NCBI RefSeq assembly: GCF_902859595.1
Contig: NZ_CADIJQ010000002.1
Coordinates: 434,001-498,000, forward strand
Length of the DNA stretch: 64,000 bases
Direction of reading: 5' to 3'
From: Achromobacter kerstersii
GTDB taxonomy: Bacteria; Pseudomonadota; Gammaproteobacteria; Burkholderiales; Burkholderiaceae_B
Part shown: positions 44,301-52,722 of the stretch, piece by piece
How the letters are laid out: each line of letters opens with the position of its first letter
Position numbering within the stretch: the stretch's first letter is position 1
The notes under the pieces: generated by a model
The model's input: the letters and a program-made list of their open reading frames with translations, nothing else
What the model was told of the DNA's origin: nothing
The model's database searches: none
Program-made: the position numbers and the translations under genes

Positions 44301-45080
44301 TTGAAACACGACTATCTGGACCAGACATTTGGTCTGGCGGGACGCGTCGCGCTGGTGACGGGCGCGGCCAGGGGATTGGGTTACGCCATTGCGCAGGCGT
44401 TGGGCCGCGCGGGGGCGCAGGTGGTGGTCAACGACCTGTCGCAGGACGCTTGCGATGCTGCTTGCGCGCGGCTCGCGGGTGACGGCATCACGGCGCATGC
44501 ATCGCCTTTTGATGTGGCCGATGCCGCCGCCGTGGCCGCAGCCGTGAGCCAGCTGGAAGAGGCCGGCCTGTTCATCGACGTGCTGGTCAGCAACGCCGGC
44601 AATCAGAATCGCAAAGCGGTGGTCGACATGACGCCCGCCGAATGGCAGGCGCTGCAAAACGTCCACGTGAACGGCGCGTTCCATTGCGCGCGGGCCGTCT
44701 TGCCCGGCATGGGCAAGCGGGGCTTCGGCCGCATTGTGCTGATGTCGTCCGTGGCGGGTCAGGCCACCATGCCGAACATCGCCGCTTACGCGACCGCCAA
44801 GGGCGCGATTGCCGCGTTCACGCGTGCGCTGGCCGTGGAATACGGTGCCAGCGGCGTCACGTGCAATGCCCTGGCGCCGGGATTCGTGCGCACGGATTTC
44901 ACGCAGGGCTTGCAGGACAATCCGCAGTTCCAGTCGTTCCTGTCGACGTCCGTGCCGGTCGGCCGCTGGGCGACACCCGAAGACATTGCTCCCGCCGTGG
45001 TCTACCTGGCGTCGCCGGGCGCGTCGTTCGTCAACGGGCATGTCCTGGCGATCGACGGCGGCCTGCTGGCCCGCATGTAA
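44301..45080 (+). CDS. Short-chain dehydrogenase/reductase (gluconate 5-dehydrogenase-like)
   Basis: TTG at 44301 follows AAGGAGACAAGC and fits the 259-residue family length. The nucleotide loop is [19 protein letters not shown], then VVVNDLSQD (Asp), VSNAGNQN, catalytic Ser in VLMSSVAGQ and YATAKGA. The start [20 protein letters not shown] resembles gluconate 5-dehydrogenase/IdnO-type SDRs. First gene of the rightward arm, 11 bp before the LivG gene. Substrate unknown. Confidence 0.9.
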   Translation: MKHDYLDQTFGLAGRVALVTGAARGLGYAIAQALGRAGAQVVVNDLSQDACDAACARLAGDGITAHASPFDVADAAAVAAAVSQLEEAGLFIDVLVSNAGNQNRKAVVDMTPAEWQALQNVHVNGAFHCARAVLPGMGKRGFGRIVLMSSVAGQATMPNIAAYATAKGAIAAFTRALAVEYGASGVTCNALAPGFVRTDFTQGLQDNPQFQSFLSTSVPVGRWATPEDIAPAVVYLASPGASFVNGHVLAIDGGLLARM

Positions 45081-45091
45081 GGAACCCCGCC

Positions 45092-45859
45092 ATGACCTCA
45101 AGCACCCAAGCGGTTTTATCCGCACAGGGGCTGGTCAAGCGGTTCGGCGGCTTCAATGCCGTCGACGGCGTGACCCTTGCCCTGCAGGAAGGCTCTATCC
45201 ATGCGCTGATTGGCCCCAATGGCGCGGGCAAAACCACCTGCTTCAATCTGCTGACCAAATTTCTGACGCCGGACGCGGGCGTCATTCACTACCGCGGACG
45301 CGACATCACGGCGTTGGCGCCGGAAGAGATCGCGCGGCTGGGCATCGTCCGCTCGTTCCAGATTTCGGCGGTGTTCCTGGGCCTGACCGTGCTGCAGAAC
45401 ATGCGCGTGGCGCTGATGCGCCAGCATGGCGACGGGCTGCGCTTCTGGCGCAGCCGGCGCAGCGTGGATCGCCTGAACGATCGCGCCATGGAACTGCTGG
45501 ACGCGGTGGGCCTGGCGAACCTGGCCAGCACCACGGCGGCGCTGTTGCCGTATGGGCGCAAGCGCGCGCTGGAAATTGCGATGACGCTAGCGCTGGAACC
45601 CGAAATCATGCTGCTGGATGAACCCATGGCGGGCCTGGGGCAGGAAGACGTCGCCCGTATCGCCGCGCTGATCCGGCGGGTGTCGGTGAGTCGCAGCATC
45701 CTGATGGTGGAGCACAACCTGTCCGTTGTGGCCGATCTGTCCGACACCATCACCGTATTGGCGCGTGGCGCCGTGCTGGCGCAAGGCGACTACGCCGCGG
45801 TGTCGCGCGATGAGCGCGTCATCACCGCCTACATGGGCTCGGACGAGGAGGCGCACTGA
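45092..45859 (+). CDS. ABC transporter ATP-binding protein, LivG type
   Basis: ATG 45092 gives 255 residues. Walker A GPNGAGKTT, Q-loop region IVRSFQISAVFLGLTVLQNM and Walker B EIMLLDEPMAGL are seen. The signature region reads LLPYGRKRALEIAMTLALEP, the LivG-type variant of LSGGQ. With LivF it energises the fused permease that follows. Located between the SDR and LivF genes. Confidence 0.93.
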   Translation: MTSSTQAVLSAQGLVKRFGGFNAVDGVTLALQEGSIHALIGPNGAGKTTCFNLLTKFLTPDAGVIHYRGRDITALAPEEIARLGIVRSFQISAVFLGLTVLQNMRVALMRQHGDGLRFWRSRRSVDRLNDRAMELLDAVGLANLASTTAALLPYGRKRALEIAMTLALEPEIMLLDEPMAGLGQEDVARIAALIRRVSVSRSILMVEHNLSVVADLSDTITVLARGAVLAQGDYAAVSRDERVITAYMGSDEEAH

Positions 45860-45860
45860 G

Positions 45861-46553
45861 ATGCTGGCAATCAAAGACCTCAACGCCTGGTATGGCGAAT
45901 CCCATGTGCTGCATGGCGTGGACATTGATGTGAACCGGGGCGAACTCGTCACCATCCTGGGCCGCAACGGCGCGGGCAAGACGACGACGCTGCGCGCCAT
46001 CATGGGCATCCTGGACAAACGGCGCGGCTCGATCCGGCTGAACGGACAGGAAACCGTGGGCATGGCGCCGCATCGTATCCCGCGTCTGGGCGTGGTGTAT
46101 TGCCCCGAAGAACGGGCGGTATTCCGCAGCCTGAGCGTGACCGAAAACCTGATGCTGCCGCCGCGTCTGGCGGCAGGCGGCATGTCGCTGGACGAGATCT
46201 ACACGCTGTTTCCGAACCTGCGCGAACGCAGCGACAGCTCGGGCGGCAACCTGTCGGGCGGCGAACAGCAGATGCTGGCGATTGCGCGCATCCTGCGCAC
46301 GGGCGCCCAACTGATCTTGCTGGACGAACCCACCGAAGGCCTGGCGCCGGTCATCGTGCAGCAGATCGGGCAGGCCATCCGCACGCTCAAAGAGCGGGGG
46401 TTCACCATCGTGCTGGTCGAGCAGAACTTCCGCTTCGCGACCAAGGTGGCGGACCGCCATTACGTCATGGAGCACGGTTGCGTGGTCGACCAGTTGTCGG
46501 CGGATGAGGCGCGCCGCGATCCTGCCCGGATCGCGCGCCGTCTGGGCGTCTGA
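45861..46553 (+). CDS. ABC transporter ATP-binding protein, LivF type
   Basis: ATG 45861 starts one base after the previous stop. The 230-residue protein has Walker A GRNGAGKTT, LSGGEQQMLAIARIL signature and Walker B LILLDEPTEGLAP followed by the LivF-typical VIVQQIGQAIRTLKERG. It pairs with LivG on the cytoplasmic face of the importer. Confidence 0.94.
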   Translation: MLAIKDLNAWYGESHVLHGVDIDVNRGELVTILGRNGAGKTTTLRAIMGILDKRRGSIRLNGQETVGMAPHRIPRLGVVYCPEERAVFRSLSVTENLMLPPRLAAGGMSLDEIYTLFPNLRERSDSSGGNLSGGEQQMLAIARILRTGAQLILLDEPTEGLAPVIVQQIGQAIRTLKERGFTIVLVEQNFRFATKVADRHYVMEHGCVVDQLSADEARRDPARIARRLGV

Positions 46554-46566
46554 GAGGAGAAGGCCT

Positions 46567-48444
46567 GTGTTCGAAATTTTCGGTGTGCCGTCCACGGCAC
46601 TGTTCGGCCAGCTCCTGCTTGGCCTGATCAACGGTTCGTTCTACGCCTTGCTCTCGATCGGGCTGGCGGTGATTTTCGGCCTGTTGAACATCATCAACTT
46701 CGCCCATGGCGCGCAGTACACGGCGGGCGCGTTTCTTGCCTGGATGCTGCTGAACTATCTGGGCGTGAACTACTGGGCCGCCCTGGTGCTGGTGCCGCTG
46801 ATCATGGCGGTGTTCGCGGTGGTGGTCGAGCGTTTGCTGATCTCGCGCACGTATCGCATGGATCACCTGTACGGCTTGCTGCTGACGTTTGGCATCGCCT
46901 TGTTGATCGAGGGCGCGTTGCGGCAGGCCTATGGCGTGTCGGGCCTGCCGTACATCATCCCCAAGGCGCTGAGCGGTGGCGTGAACCTGGGGTTCATGTT
47001 CCTGCCCTGGTATCGCGGCTGGGCGGTGGCGGTGTCGCTGGTGCTGTGCCTGGCGGTGTGGGTCCTGATCGAGAAAACGCGCGTGGGCGCCATGCTGCGC
47101 GCGGCGACCGAGAACCCGACCATCGTGCGTTCCTTCGGCATCAACGTGCCGCTGCTGATCACGCTGACCTACGCGCTGGGCGTGGCGCTGGCCTCGGTGG
47201 CGGGCGTGATCGCGGCGCCCATCTATCAGGTCAGCCCGATGATGGGGTCGAACCTGGTGGTGGTGGTGTTCGCCGTGGTTGTGATCGGCGGCATGGGCTC
47301 CATCATGGGGGCCATCGTCAGCGGCTTCGGGCTGGGCATCATCGAAGGCCTGACCAAGGTGTTCTATCCCGAGGCCGCGAATCTGGCGATCTTCATCATC
47401 ATGGTGCTGGTGCTGCTGTGCAAGCCGGCGGGCCTGTTCGGCAAGCCACTGCAAATGCAGAACGTGCTGGCCGCCGAAGCCACGCGCGAGCCCGTGCAAC
47501 TGAGCCGGCGCGCGATGCGTATCGCCATGGCGGTGCTGGCCGTCGTGGCGTTGGCCGCGCCGTGGTTCGTGTACCCGACGTTCCTGATGAAGGTGCTGTG
47601 CTTCGCGCTTTTTGCGGCGGCGTTCAACCTGCTGGTGGGGTATGTGGGCCTGCTGTCGTTTGGCCATGCGGCGTTCTTTGGCGCGGCCGCCTACGCCACG
47701 GGCATCGTGATGAAGCTGCTGGGCGCCACGCCCGAACTGGGGCTGTTGGCGGGCGTGTTGACGGGCGGACTGCTGGGGCTGCTGTTCGGCGCCATCGCCA
47801 TCCGGCGCCAGGGCATCTACTTCGCGATGATCACGCTGGCGCTGTCGCAGCTGGTTTACTTCATTGCCGTGCAGGCTGGGTTCACGGGCGGCGAAGACGG
47901 CTTGCAGAGCGTGCCGCGCGGCAAGCTGTTTGGCCTGATCGACCTGGAAGGCGTGATGCCGATGTACTACTTCACGCTGGCCGTCTTTGCGCTGGGCTAC
48001 GCCTTCGTGCTGCGTGTGCTGAATTCTCCCTTTGGCGAAGTGATCCGGTCTGTGCGCGATAACGAGCAGCGCGCGCGCTCGTTGGGGTATTCGACGTCGC
48101 GCTACAAGCTGCTGGCGTTCACGCTGTCGGCCTCGGTGGCGGGCCTGGCGGGCGGGCTGAAGGTGCTGGTGTTCGGCGTGGCCTCGCTGACGGACGTGCA
48201 CTGGCACGCCAATGGCGAGGTAGTGCTGATGGCGCTGCTGGGGGGCATCGGCACGGTGTTCGGCCCGCTGGTGGGGGCATTCACCTTTGTGTCGCTGCAG
48301 AACTATCTGGCGCCGCTGGGTTCCTGGGTGCTGATTGTCCAGGGCGTGATCTTCGTCTTGTGCGTGCTGCTGTTTCGAGACGGCATCATGGGGTTGGTGT
48401 CGCGCGCCTGGCTTGCCGCGACCCGCGTGAAAAAGGAGTCCTGA
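46567..48444 (+). CDS. Fused LivH-LivM permease
   Basis: GTG 46567 with AGGAGAAGG upstream; 625 residues. Residues 1-300 are LivH-like (GLINGSFYALLSIGLAVIFG, FAHGAQYTAGAFLAW). Residues 330-625 are LivM-like (FNLLVGYVGLLSFGHAAFFG, IAIRRQGIYFAMITLALSQL, SPFGEVIRSVRDNEQRARSL). These are usually separate genes; here they are one continuous polypeptide with an internal linker near 310-335. About 17-18 membrane helices. Forms the whole channel of the importer. Confidence 0.93.
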   Translation: MFEIFGVPSTALFGQLLLGLINGSFYALLSIGLAVIFGLLNIINFAHGAQYTAGAFLAWMLLNYLGVNYWAALVLVPLIMAVFAVVVERLLISRTYRMDHLYGLLLTFGIALLIEGALRQAYGVSGLPYIIPKALSGGVNLGFMFLPWYRGWAVAVSLVLCLAVWVLIEKTRVGAMLRAATENPTIVRSFGINVPLLITLTYALGVALASVAGVIAAPIYQVSPMMGSNLVVVVFAVVVIGGMGSIMGAIVSGFGLGIIEGLTKVFYPEAANLAIFIIMVLVLLCKPAGLFGKPLQMQNVLAAEATREPVQLSRRAMRIAMAVLAVVALAAPWFVYPTFLMKVLCFALFAAAFNLLVGYVGLLSFGHAAFFGAAAYATGIVMKLLGATPELGLLAGVLTGGLLGLLFGAIAIRRQGIYFAMITLALSQLVYFIAVQAGFTGGEDGLQSVPRGKLFGLIDLEGVMPMYYFTLAVFALGYAFVLRVLNSPFGEVIRSVRDNEQRARSLGYSTSRYKLLAFTLSASVAGLAGGLKVLVFGVASLTDVHWHANGEVVLMALLGGIGTVFGPLVGAFTFVSLQNYLAPLGSWVLIVQGVIFVLCVLLFRDGIMGLVSRAWLAATRVKKES

Positions 48445-48746
48445 TGTTTCTGCATGTCGTGATGTTGCAACTGTCGGCGGCTGCCGACGCCCAATTCCAT
48501 GCGCGCGTCCAAGGTTATTGCGACCGCATCCTTGCAGAATGCGAGGGGGTGGCGGGCTACGCGTTCCGGCCCAACCAGGCCAGCCGCGCCGACGGGCTGA
48601 CCCACGCCGTGGTGGCGGCCTTTGCCGACGGCCCGGCGCATGACCGCTACCAGGTCTCGCCCGCGCACCAGGAAATGAAGGCCTATATGGCAAACTTCAT
48701 CGAACGCCTGGTGGTTTTTGACGGGGATATCCCTACGTTTTCCTGA
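48444..48746 (+). CDS. Dabb (stress-responsive alpha/beta barrel) domain protein
   Basis: ATG 48444 overlaps the permease stop by one base. The 100-residue protein begins MFLHVVMLQLSAAADAQFHA, then GYAFRPNQASRADGLTHAVV and DRYQVSPAHQEMKAYMANFI, the pattern of dimeric alpha/beta-barrel proteins. Some Dabb proteins are cyclases or isomerases acting on small metabolites. Co-translation with the importer argues for a role in handling its substrate. Confidence 0.82.
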   Translation: MFLHVVMLQLSAAADAQFHARVQGYCDRILAECEGVAGYAFRPNQASRADGLTHAVVAAFADGPAHDRYQVSPAHQEMKAYMANFIERLVVFDGDIPTFS

Positions 48747-48828
48747 ACAAAACAGCGCAGCGCGTTCCTCCCGGAAAGGGATAAACTCGCGGATGATTTT
48801 TCACGTATCTGTCATAGGTTGATCACTC

Positions 48829-49524
48829 ATGGACTACGTATTGCCTCCCCAGCCGCCCGTGGCGGCCCCTGTTGCCGGTAGCGCCGCGCTGTTCCCGGTG
48901 CGCCGCGTGTACTGCGTCGGCCGCAACTACGCCGAGCACGCCAAGGAAATGGGCTTCACCGGCCGTGAAGATCCGTTCTTTTTCTGCAAGCCGGCGGACG
49001 CCGTGCTGAGCGTGGCCGACGGTGAAACCGGCAAGATGGCCTATCCGCCCAAGACCTCCAATCTGCACTACGAGATGGAACTGGTCGTGGTGCTGGGCAA
49101 GGGCGGCCGCGACATTCCCGTCGAAGAAGCCAACGACTGCGTGTGGGGCTACGCGCTGGGTCTGGACATGACCCGCCGCGACCTGCAAGGCGAAATGAAG
49201 AAGCAGGGCCGCCCCTGGGAAATCGGCAAGGCGTTCGATCAATCCGCGCCGATGGGCCCGATCCACCCGCGCAGCGTCGTGGGCACGCTCGACAAGGGCG
49301 CGATCTGGCTCGACGTGAACGGCCAGCGCAAGCAGTCCAGCGACATTTCGCAAATGCTGTGGAACATTCCGGAAAGCATTTCCTATCTGTCGGGCCTGTT
49401 CGAACTGCAACCGGGCGACATCATCTTCACCGGCACCCCCGAAGGCGTGGGCGCGGTGGTGCAGGGTGACGTCATCACGGGTGGTGTCGAAGGCCTGGGC
49501 GAACTGCGCGTGCAGATCGTCTGA
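48829..49524 (+). CDS. Fumarylacetoacetate hydrolase-family protein (fumarylpyruvate hydrolase-like)
   Basis: A 231-residue FAH-fold enzyme: [30 protein letters not shown], metal ligands in [36 protein letters not shown], and the C-terminal [17 protein letters not shown]. The closest familiar relatives cleave fumarylpyruvate in gentisate-type pathways. It lies 82 bp after the Dabb gene; whether it shares the operon promoter is unclear. It fits a ring-cleavage or keto-acid branch of the cluster. Confidence 0.88.
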   Translation: MDYVLPPQPPVAAPVAGSAALFPVRRVYCVGRNYAEHAKEMGFTGREDPFFFCKPADAVLSVADGETGKMAYPPKTSNLHYEMELVVVLGKGGRDIPVEEANDCVWGYALGLDMTRRDLQGEMKKQGRPWEIGKAFDQSAPMGPIHPRSVVGTLDKGAIWLDVNGQRKQSSDISQMLWNIPESISYLSGLFELQPGDIIFTGTPEGVGAVVQGDVITGGVEGLGELRVQIV

Positions 49525-49568
49525 CGCCAGACAGTCCCGTTTCACTTTTTTGTTCAGGAGTTGACAGC

Positions 49569-49700
49569 ATGCGCGGCAAGATCGTGCTGACCGCCTTCGT
49601 CGTATTCGGATTCGTGCTCGCCGGTTGCAATACCGTTGCGGGCATGGGAAAGGATATGTCCCGGGCCGGCAATGCCATCACCAACGCGGCCGACAAGTAA
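49569..49700 (+). CDS. Entericidin A/B-family small lipoprotein, second paralogue
   Basis: A 43-residue protein (MRGKIVLTAFVVFGFVLAGC, lipobox VLAGC with Cys20) preceded by CAGGAGTTGACAGC. The mature part NTVAGMGKDMSRAGNAITNA plus ADK repeats the pattern of the copy at 10767 (NTVAG-x-GKD). Likely an outer-membrane lipoprotein of stationary phase; function here unknown. Confidence 0.9.
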   Translation: MRGKIVLTAFVVFGFVLAGCNTVAGMGKDMSRAGNAITNAADK

Positions 49701-49727
49701 TCCCCGGCGTCGTTGTGTTCAGGCAAG

Positions 49728-49761
49728 AAAAAGCCCCTTGAGCAATCAAGGGGCTTTTTTT
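49728..49761. terminator. Bidirectional terminator between entericidin and phoH genes
   Basis: AAAAAGCCCCTTGA-GCAA-TCAAGGGGCTTTTTTT has A/T tracts on both sides and serves both convergent genes. The hairpin is nearly identical to the one at 57113. Confidence 0.9.
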
Positions 49762-49781
49762 ATGCGAAGCAGAACCGTGCT

Positions 49782-51482
49782 TTACAGCACATCCCCCGCA
49801 TAGTCGGCCAGGCGCGAACGTTCGCCACGCTGCAAGGTGACGTGGCCCGAATGCGGCCAGCCCTTGAAGCGGTCGACGACGAACGTCAGGCCCGAACTGC
49901 CTTCGGTCAGATACGGCGTATCGATCTGGGCGACGTTGCCCAGGCAGATCACCTTGGTGCCGGGGCCCGCGCGGGTCACCAGCGTCTTCATCTGCTTGGG
50001 CGTCAGGTTCTGCGCTTCGTCGATGATCAGGTACTTGTTCAGGAAGGTGCGGCCGCGCATGAAGTTCAATGACTTGACCTTGATACGCGAACGAATCAGG
50101 TCCATGGTGGCGGCGCGGCCCCAGTCCCCGTTGCCTTCGCCTTCGCCCATGTTGAGCACATCCAGGTTGTCTTCCAGCGCGCCCATCCAGGGCAGCATCT
50201 TTTCTTCTTCCGTGCCGGGCAGGAAACCGATGTCTTCACCGACAGGCACCGTGACGCGGGTCATGATGATCTCGGTATAGCGCTTGGTTTCCAGCACCTG
50301 CGTGATGCCCGCCGCCAGCGCCAGCAGCGTCTTGCCGGTACCGGCCTGACCCAGCAGCGAGACGAAGTCGCACTCCGGGTTCATCAGCAGGTTCATGGCG
50401 AAGTTTTGCTCGCGGTTGCGCGCCGTGATGCCCCAGACATTGTTCTTGCCGTGGGTGTAGTCGCGCAGGGTCGCCAGCACCGCCATCTTGCCGCTGACTT
50501 CGCGCACTTGCGCGTACAGCGGCATCTGGCCTTCAAAGTAGACGAACTGGTTGACGACAAACTGCGAGCACAGCGGGCCATGGATGCGGTAGAAGGTGGT
50601 GCCGCCTTGCTGCCAGGATTCGACATCCTTGCCGTGCTTGTTCCAGAAGTCTTCGGGCAGTTGCATCACGCCCGAATACATCAGGTCGGAATCTTCCAGG
50701 ACGTGGTCGTTGAAGTAGTCTTCCGCGGCCATACCTAGCGCGCGCGCCTTCAGGCGCATGTTGATGTCTTTCGACACCAGCACGACCTCGCGCTGCGGGT
50801 ACTTTTCCTGCAAGGCGCGCACCACGCCCAGGATCTGGTTGTCGGCCTTGCCCATGGGCAGGTCGGACGGCAGGGTGCTGTGGATGGCGGTTGTCTGGAA
50901 CAGCAGACGGCCGGTGGCGTCCTTGTTGCCCAGCTTGGCAAGTTCCAGCCCTTCATCCAGCTGCGTGGTGTCTTGCACCAGCGCATCCAGCGAACGGCTG
51001 ACCTGACGCGCGTTGCGCGCCACTTCCGACATGCCTTTCTTTTGGTGGTCGAGCTCTTCCAGCGTCATCATCGGCAAGAAGATGTCGTGCTCTTCAAACC
51101 GGAACAGCGAGCTGGGATCGTGCAGCAGCACGTTCGTGTCCAGAACAAACAGCTTGCGCGGTTCGTTCTGCGCACGAGGCTTGGCGCGCTTGGCGGGGGC
51201 GGGCTTGGCCGGGCGCGTTTCCGTGCGGGGGGCGGCAGCAGCAGGAGCAGGGGGTGGAACCTGGCGCGCGGGCGCGGGAATCTGCGCCTTGCGGGCCGGA
51301 GACGCCATGCCGTCGAGTTCGGGCTGGACGAGAAGCTCGTCCTCGTCGTCGTCAGCAAGAACGGCTTGGGTGTTGGACCGCGCAGCGGCGGTCTTGGTGG
51401 TGCGGGCCTGCGCCCGGGCGGTTTCGCCCGAGGGGAAGGTCAGGATGGCTGCGGGACGGGTGGGCAACTTCGGAAGCGGCAT
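49782..51482 (-). CDS. PIN-domain/PhoH ATPase fusion (PhoH2/YlaK type)
   Basis: ATG 51482 (MPLPKLPTRP) is spaced correctly from GGAGAGTG; the GTG three codons earlier abuts it. The 566-residue protein has a Pro/Ala-rich N-terminal 105 residues, a PIN nuclease-like domain (KLFVLDTNVLLHDPSSLFRF, with acidic residues in LEELD and SKDINMRLKA) and a PhoH helicase-like ATPase with Walker A GQAGTGKT (378-385) and Walker B YLIIDEAQNLTPKQM. Such proteins are RNA helicase/RNases. It follows bcp in the same orientation with a 55-bp gap. Confidence 0.92.
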   Translation of the reverse strand: MPLPKLPTRPAAILTFPSGETARAQARTTKTAAARSNTQAVLADDDEDELLVQPELDGMASPARKAQIPAPARQVPPPAPAAAAPRTETRPAKPAPAKRAKPRAQNEPRKLFVLDTNVLLHDPSSLFRFEEHDIFLPMMTLEELDHQKKGMSEVARNARQVSRSLDALVQDTTQLDEGLELAKLGNKDATGRLLFQTTAIHSTLPSDLPMGKADNQILGVVRALQEKYPQREVVLVSKDINMRLKARALGMAAEDYFNDHVLEDSDLMYSGVMQLPEDFWNKHGKDVESWQQGGTTFYRIHGPLCSQFVVNQFVYFEGQMPLYAQVREVSGKMAVLATLRDYTHGKNNVWGITARNREQNFAMNLLMNPECDFVSLLGQAGTGKTLLALAAGITQVLETKRYTEIIMTRVTVPVGEDIGFLPGTEEEKMLPWMGALEDNLDVLNMGEGEGNGDWGRAATMDLIRSRIKVKSLNFMRGRTFLNKYLIIDEAQNLTPKQMKTLVTRAGPGTKVICLGNVAQIDTPYLTEGSSGLTFVVDRFKGWPHSGHVTLQRGERSRLADYAGDVL

Positions 51483-51537
51483 ATGCGTCACTCTCCAGGG
51501 TGGGCCGGCTTAGCGCCTGACGGGTATTCCTGTACAG

Positions 51538-52002
51538 CTAACCGATGCTTTTTGCGGCCTGCAGGACTTCCTTGGCGTGACCCGGGACCTTCACCCCGCG
51601 CCACTCCTGCACCAGCACGCCATAGGCGTCGATCAAAAAGGTGCTGCGTTCAATACCGCGCACCTGCTTGCCGTACATATTCTTCTGCTTGATGACGCCG
51701 AACAGATTGCACACGGTTTCGTCGGCGTCGGAGATGAGCGGGAAAGGAAGTTCGTACTTGGCCTTGAAGTTCTCATGCGACTTCAGCGAGTCGCGCGAGA
51801 TTCCAATCACCACGGCGCTGGCCGCCAGAAATTCGGCGTTCAGGTCGCGGAAGTCCTGGCTTTCGGTGGTGCAGCCAGGCGTGTTGTCCTTTGGGTAGAA
51901 ATACAGGATCACGGCGCGGCCCTGGCATTGTTCCAGGCTGATCGGACCAATGGTGCTTTCAGCGGTGAACATCGGGGCGGGCTTGCCGATACTGGGCGTC
52001 AT
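51538..52002 (-). CDS. bcp: Peroxiredoxin of the Bcp/PrxQ group
   Basis: A 154-residue thiol peroxidase. The peroxidatic cysteine is Cys44 in YPKDNTPGCTTESQDF. The usual resolving cysteine five residues later is absent (Gln49), so it relies either on another Cys (Cys97 in ETVCNLF is a candidate) or on an external thiol. It reduces organic peroxides. The start overlaps the stop of the Mth938-like gene by 4 bp. Confidence 0.94.
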   Translation of the reverse strand: MTPSIGKPAPMFTAESTIGPISLEQCQGRAVILYFYPKDNTPGCTTESQDFRDLNAEFLAASAVVIGISRDSLKSHENFKAKYELPFPLISDADETVCNLFGVIKQKNMYGKQVRGIERSTFLIDAYGVLVQEWRGVKVPGHAKEVLQAAKSIG

Positions 52003-52460
52003 TTCTGGGGTTCTCCGTTCGGGGGGATGAGGGCCACGACCACGCGTCGGCCCTCTGCCATCAGGATGTTGTAGGTGCGAGAGGCGGCGTGCGTGTCCAT
52101 GATCTCGACGCCGATGCCCATGGTCAACAGGGGACGCAGCACTTCAGGACGCAGGAACTGTTGCCGGGCGCCCGTGCCCACCAGCAGCACTTCGGGCGCA
52201 TTGGCCGGGCGGCTGGGGCTGGCTTCCGGTTCGTCCAGAAAGGCCATGGGATCGCGGACGGGCTCGACTAAGCCGGCCGCCTGATGCAACAGGGAAGAGG
52301 TGATGTCGGCCGGCGACTCAACGGGCCATTCGGACACTTCGCCTTCGGGGCCAAAAGCGACCGAGGAGGAAAAACGTACCTGGTTGACCTCGATATAACC
52401 CTCACCGTACGCGGTGACAGTGTTCAGAGCGGCCGTCGCAGGATCGGTATGCAGCTTCAA
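51999..52460 (-). CDS. Mth938/NDUFAF3-like domain protein
   Basis: A 153-residue protein: MKLHTDPATAALNTVTAYGE, GYIEVNQVRFSSSVAFGPEG, then PEVLLVGTGARQQFLRPEVL, GIGVEIMDTHAASRTYNILM and GRRVVVALIPP. This is the Mth938/DUF498 fold, related to the complex I assembly factor NDUFAF3. In bacteria the role is unclear. It overlaps bcp by 4 bp and heads this leftward operon. Confidence 0.85.
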   Translation of the reverse strand: MKLHTDPATAALNTVTAYGEGYIEVNQVRFSSSVAFGPEGEVSEWPVESPADITSSLLHQAAGLVEPVRDPMAFLDEPEASPSRPANAPEVLLVGTGARQQFLRPEVLRPLLTMGIGVEIMDTHAASRTYNILMAEGRRVVVALIPPNGEPQK

Positions 52461-52626
52461 TAAAAACTCCGGCTTTATGGGCTTGATAATAGCGCATCAA
52501 GATGACCTGATGTTGCGCAGTATCCACTCGGGAAATGGGGGTTTTTCCGCCCCATTTGCCGCCTAGGCGTCGTTGCGCTAGATTACAGGGTTTTGTTGCG
52601 CTGCAAACGTGTGCGGGCGCGGCGTT

Positions 52627-52692
52627 CAGCCCCTGCGGGTCATTCCTGCGTGTCATCCCTGCCTGTCACCCCTACGTGTCACCCCTGCGTGT
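52627..52692. repeat. 13-bp tandem repeat upstream of the alanine aminotransferase gene
   Basis: Units CATTCCTGCGTGT (52641), CATCCCTGCCTGT (52654), CACCCCTACGTGT (52667) and CACCCCTGCGTGT (52680), with a diverged 14-bp unit before them. The array ends 30 bp before the start codon at 52723. Confidence 0.75.
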
Positions 52693-52722
52693 AGCCTTGA
52701 GTTTTACCCCTAAGGATTCCCC

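Noticed and set aside
46465..48693. 742-residue open frame antisense to the LivF/LivHM genes
   Set aside because: Composition is His/Gln/Arg-rich and repetitive, typical of the reverse complement of membrane-protein genes; the forward permease is clear.
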